A stretch of DNA of 64,000 nucleotides from Mycobacteroides sp. LB1. GTDB lineage: Bacteria; Actinomycetota; Actinomycetes; Mycobacteriales; Mycobacteriaceae. The DNA lies in the NCBI RefSeq assembly GCF_013449725.1, contig NZ_JACCFF010000002.1, positions 248,001-312,000 on the forward strand, read 5' to 3'. This document shows positions 63,156 through 64,000 of the stretch, piece by piece (within the stretch, counting starts at the first letter, position 1; the number at the start of each line of letters is the position of its first letter). The notes beneath the pieces were generated by a model that did not search any database, was not told the origin of the DNA, and worked only from the letters and a program-made list of their open reading frames with translations. The position numbers and the translations under genes are program-made.

Positions 63156-63830
63156 GTGAGCGCCCAGATCCTGACGACCCATCCGATAAAGGCCGCGCAG
63201 CGCCTAATCGGAGCAGTCATCGAATCTCGCGGGGTGCGTGCGGTCATCGTCGAGGTGGAGGCATACGGCGGGGTGCCAGATGGGCCGTGGCCCGATCCCG
63301 CCTCACATTCGTTTCGCGGACCGACCAATCGCAATCGGGTGATGTTCGGACCCGCGGGCCGCCTGTATGTATACCGAAGCCATGGAATTCACCTGTGCGC
63401 CAACGTGGTCTGCGGCCCGGACGGTACCGCCGGCGGAGTGCTGATCCGCGCCGCCGCGATCATCGACGGCGCACCCGTGTGTTGGGAGCGGCGGCCCACC
63501 GCTCGCGACGATGCGGGTTTGGCCCGCGGGCCAGGAAATCTGGGCGCCGCCCTCGGAATCACACCGGAGGACAACGGCGTCGACGTCTTCTCCGCTTCCA
63601 GCCCGGTACGGATCACGTTGAACCGGAAACAGCAGGCGCTCTCCGGGCCACGGGTGGGTGTCAGCGTGGCGGCGGACCGTCCCTGGCGGTTCTGGCTGCC
63701 CGAGTGTCCGGAGGTTTCCGTGTACCGGCGTAGCCCCCGTGCTCTACCACCGTCGCCGATGATCTCATCGGTAGCGCGGGACCGGACTGGGAAGAGCGGT
63801 ACCCGGCGCACAAAACCCCATAAGGGATAA
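63156..63830 (+). CDS. mpg: 3-methyladenine DNA glycosylase (AAG/Mpg family)
   Basis: Mpg excises alkylated purines and hypoxanthine. The product is 224 residues. Family motifs: [49 protein letters not shown] and [14 protein letters not shown]. Start GTG 63156 is chosen because the distance to the conserved AAQRLIG equals that in M. tuberculosis Mpg and AAGGA lies upstream; ATG 63117 would add 13 residues. This is a second alkylation-repair glycosylase in the window, besides AlkA. Confidence 0.95.
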   Translation: MSAQILTTHPIKAAQRLIGAVIESRGVRAVIVEVEAYGGVPDGPWPDPASHSFRGPTNRNRVMFGPAGRLYVYRSHGIHLCANVVCGPDGTAGGVLIRAAAIIDGAPVCWERRPTARDDAGLARGPGNLGAALGITPEDNGVDVFSASSPVRITLNRKQQALSGPRVGVSVAADRPWRFWLPECPEVSVYRRSPRALPPSPMISSVARDRTGKSGTRRTKPHKG

Positions 63831-63838
63831 TCGATGCC

Positions 63839-64000
63839 GTGGTTTCCAACATTCTCGACGAGCTGACCTGGCGCGGCCTTATCGCGCAGACGACGGACCG
63901 TGACGCGCTCGCGGCCGATATCGCGAAGGGACCGATCAGCGTTTACGGGGGTTTCGATCCCACCGCCGCGAGTCTGCACGCAGGGCATCTGGTGCCCCTG
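63839..64000 (+). CDS. tyrS: tyrosyl-tRNA synthetase, 5' part (runs off the window)
   Basis: The first 54 codons are present, cut by the window end. The sequence [19 protein letters not shown] and [22 protein letters not shown] contains the class I HIGH-like motif (HAGH) preceded by the tyrosine-binding YxGFDPTA. Start GTG 63839 sits seven bases after GATAAT, which overlaps the mpg stop and may be a leaderless -10 element. The gene follows mpg, as in M. tuberculosis. Confidence 0.95.
   Translation, partial: MVSNILDELTWRGLIAQTTDRDALAADIAKGPISVYGGFDPTAASLHAGHLVPL

Overview
The window reads as a chromosomal stretch of a rapidly growing mycobacterium. High GC, almost no mobile DNA, MmpS/MmpL transporters, a lysX gene with an MprF-like N-terminus, an MspA-family porin and DUF2236/DUF1844 proteins all point there. 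The backbone follows, as I remember it, the Mycobacterium tuberculosis order Rv1632c-uvrB-Rv1634-Rv1636-Rv1637c-uvrA-Rv1639c-lysX-infC-rpmI-rplT-tsnR-Rv1645c-Rv1647-Rv1648-pheST-argCJBDFRGH, then Rv1683-Rv1684-Rv1685c-87c-mpg-tyrS. Two mmpS-mmpL operons at the left end and an adjacent soxR suggest the M. abscessus/chelonae group. This assignment is from memory, not a database search.

Layout. 1-7.8 kb: two tandem mmpS-mmpL operons, closed by strong hairpin terminators. 7.9-10.4 kb: minus-strand secreted proteins, a Gfo/Idh/MocA oxidoreductase and a DUF402 protein. 10.5-22.3 kb: uvrB, a soxR/efflux-pump pair with a clear SoxR-type operator, an M20 lipoprotein peptidase, a universal stress protein, a metallo-hydrolase, uvrA and an acyl-CoA-ligase-like gene. 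22.3-27.5 kb: esterase, lysX and DUF1844. 27.5-31.1 kb: infC-rpmI-rplT with a repeat-bearing leader, tsnR, an SDR and tRNA-Cys. 31.2-38.4 kb: an MspA-like porin operon, a DUF2236 oxygenase, a class III adenylate cyclase, a rhomboid-like protein and an adaA-alkA/ogt alkylation-repair operon. 38.4-50.7 kb: pheST and the complete arginine operon. 50.7-54.1 kb: an unrecognised four-gene membrane module. 54.2-60.1 kb: two tandem copies of a fused hydrolase/acyl-CoA-synthetase gene. 60.3-64 kb: a secreted protein, a Trm112-like protein, an ABC-2 exporter with its TetR, mpg and the start of tyrS.

The genes serve core functions (translation, arginine synthesis, nucleotide excision and alkylation repair) plus envelope and efflux functions. 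The observations most worth checking are the apparent AUU start codons of both mmpS genes together with a non-AUG (AUC) start of infC, the SoxR operator in front of the efflux gene, the four-gene membrane module in the interval that holds the pks10-region genes in M. tuberculosis, and the tandem bifunctional lipid genes with degenerate adenylation loops.
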